Positions 63,592-64,000 of a DNA stretch of 64,000 bases are shown here, piece by piece. Positions within the stretch are counted from its first letter, which is position 1, and each line of letters starts with the position of its first letter. The notes beneath the pieces were generated by a model that was not told where the DNA came from, did not search any database, and saw nothing but the letters and a program-made list of their open reading frames with translations. A program made the translations under genes and the position numbers. Where the stretch lies: the NCBI GenBank assembly GCA_030141605.1, contig JAQGDQ010000029.1:923501-987500 (forward strand), read 5' to 3'. Source of the DNA: Tubiluchus corallicola (Eukaryota > Priapulida > Priapulimorpha > Priapulimorphida > Tubiluchidae).

Positions 63592-63739
63592 ATTAACTGG
63601 ACGATGGATGTTAGGCGTTCGGGGTTTTGTAAGCGACTTCAGTAGTAGCTATCGTATTATTGCCGTCTCTAGCTTGATCTTATTATTAGCTCCACAAGAC
63701 CAAATCAAATTATATATGCTTTATAGTGCATGTTGCTAA
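63592..63739 (+). CDS. Candidate exon with hydrophobic segment, unrecognised
   Basis: A strong acceptor (TTGTCTTGTCATTTACAG, ending 63591) is followed, after one base, by 48 open codons: LTGRWMLGVRGFVSDFSSS and then the hydrophobic IIAVSSLILLLA, ending in a stop. It would need a preceding exon ending in phase 2. It could be a terminal exon of the gene starting at 60057 or chance. Confidence 0.15.
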
Positions 63740-63949
63740 CATTATTCGTAGTTAATAATTCAAACTCGTGTCTTTGTGGTTTGAGCTGCTGCTTGCAGTC
63801 TAGGGCAGATGTTTAGCTCAATGTAAAACAGTGCTGATGCCGTTGTACGTAAGCATCATTTTCTAAATACAAATCATTACATTTATTTGTTAAATCATAA
63901 CGCTTATTGTTCATATTCAATAAATGGCTTCTCGTTCGGTATATTTCAG

Positions 63950-63974
63950 GAATTCCAGAATATGTGAACAGTAG
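63950..63974 (+). CDS. Candidate 25-base exon near the window edge
   Basis: The acceptor is TCGGTATATTTCAG (ending 63949) and the donor GTATCT (63975). In phase 1 it reads (G)IPEYVNS plus two bases and would join in frame with the MAGVLLRRLI exon. The gene would then run out of the window. The evidence is splice-site and phase match only. Confidence 0.2.
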
Positions 63975-64000
63975 GTATCTTTGTTTTCTACCTCTGTGTT

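Overview
The window is AT-rich (by eye about two thirds A+T) eukaryotic nuclear DNA. Short exons are bounded by GT..AG sites and separated by introns of up to about 9 kb, with abundant microsatellites, degenerate transposon pieces and AATAAA signals. There are no operons, Shine-Dalgarno sites or CRISPR arrays. The gene style and the LINE and mariner-like remnants suggest an invertebrate animal; scattered GGCGCCA/GCGCCATCT words made me think of an arthropod, but the sequence does not settle the phylum. Nothing here resembles a prokaryotic defence or mobile system.

The best-supported content lies between about 2.7 and 24 kb on the + strand. A candidate promoter (E-box, TATA box, initiator) and leader exon at 2.7-2.9 kb precede four coding exons (7775-7918, 13652-13886, 14467-14998, 23993-24025). 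Their reading frames join in phase. They encode a roughly 275-residue, probably disordered N-terminal region followed by the first part of a LIM zinc-binding domain. The six spaced LIM ligands seen so far are completed exactly across the last splice junction; the rest of the domain was not found. The 9-kb intron inside the LIM domain contains a complete single-exon gene on the same strand (21516-23282, 588 aa). It encodes an unrecognised acidic protein with two perfect 14-3-3 mode-1 motifs, so it looks like a nested gene.

From 24 to 50 kb I find mostly non-coding DNA: the 3' end of a LINE-type retrotransposon (26.5-27.5 kb), a tRNA-Val-like relic beside it, microsatellites, a perfect 46-bp-arm palindrome at 45.6 kb and two weak open frames. 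From 50 to 64 kb there are three short ATG exons with strong start contexts and GT donors (50649, 56838, 60057). They look like first coding exons of further + strand genes, but their downstream exons cannot be assigned reliably.

Transposon-derived structure includes a TTAA-flanked hairpin element with a tRNA-like loop (5476-5654), a head-to-head pair of mariner-like transposase 3' ends inside the nested-gene intron (19380-19624 and 20177-20411), and two dispersed repeat families with two copies each (4.0 and 61.9 kb; 36.2 and 54.4 kb). All exon calls are manual and were not tested by a splice model, transcripts or database search.
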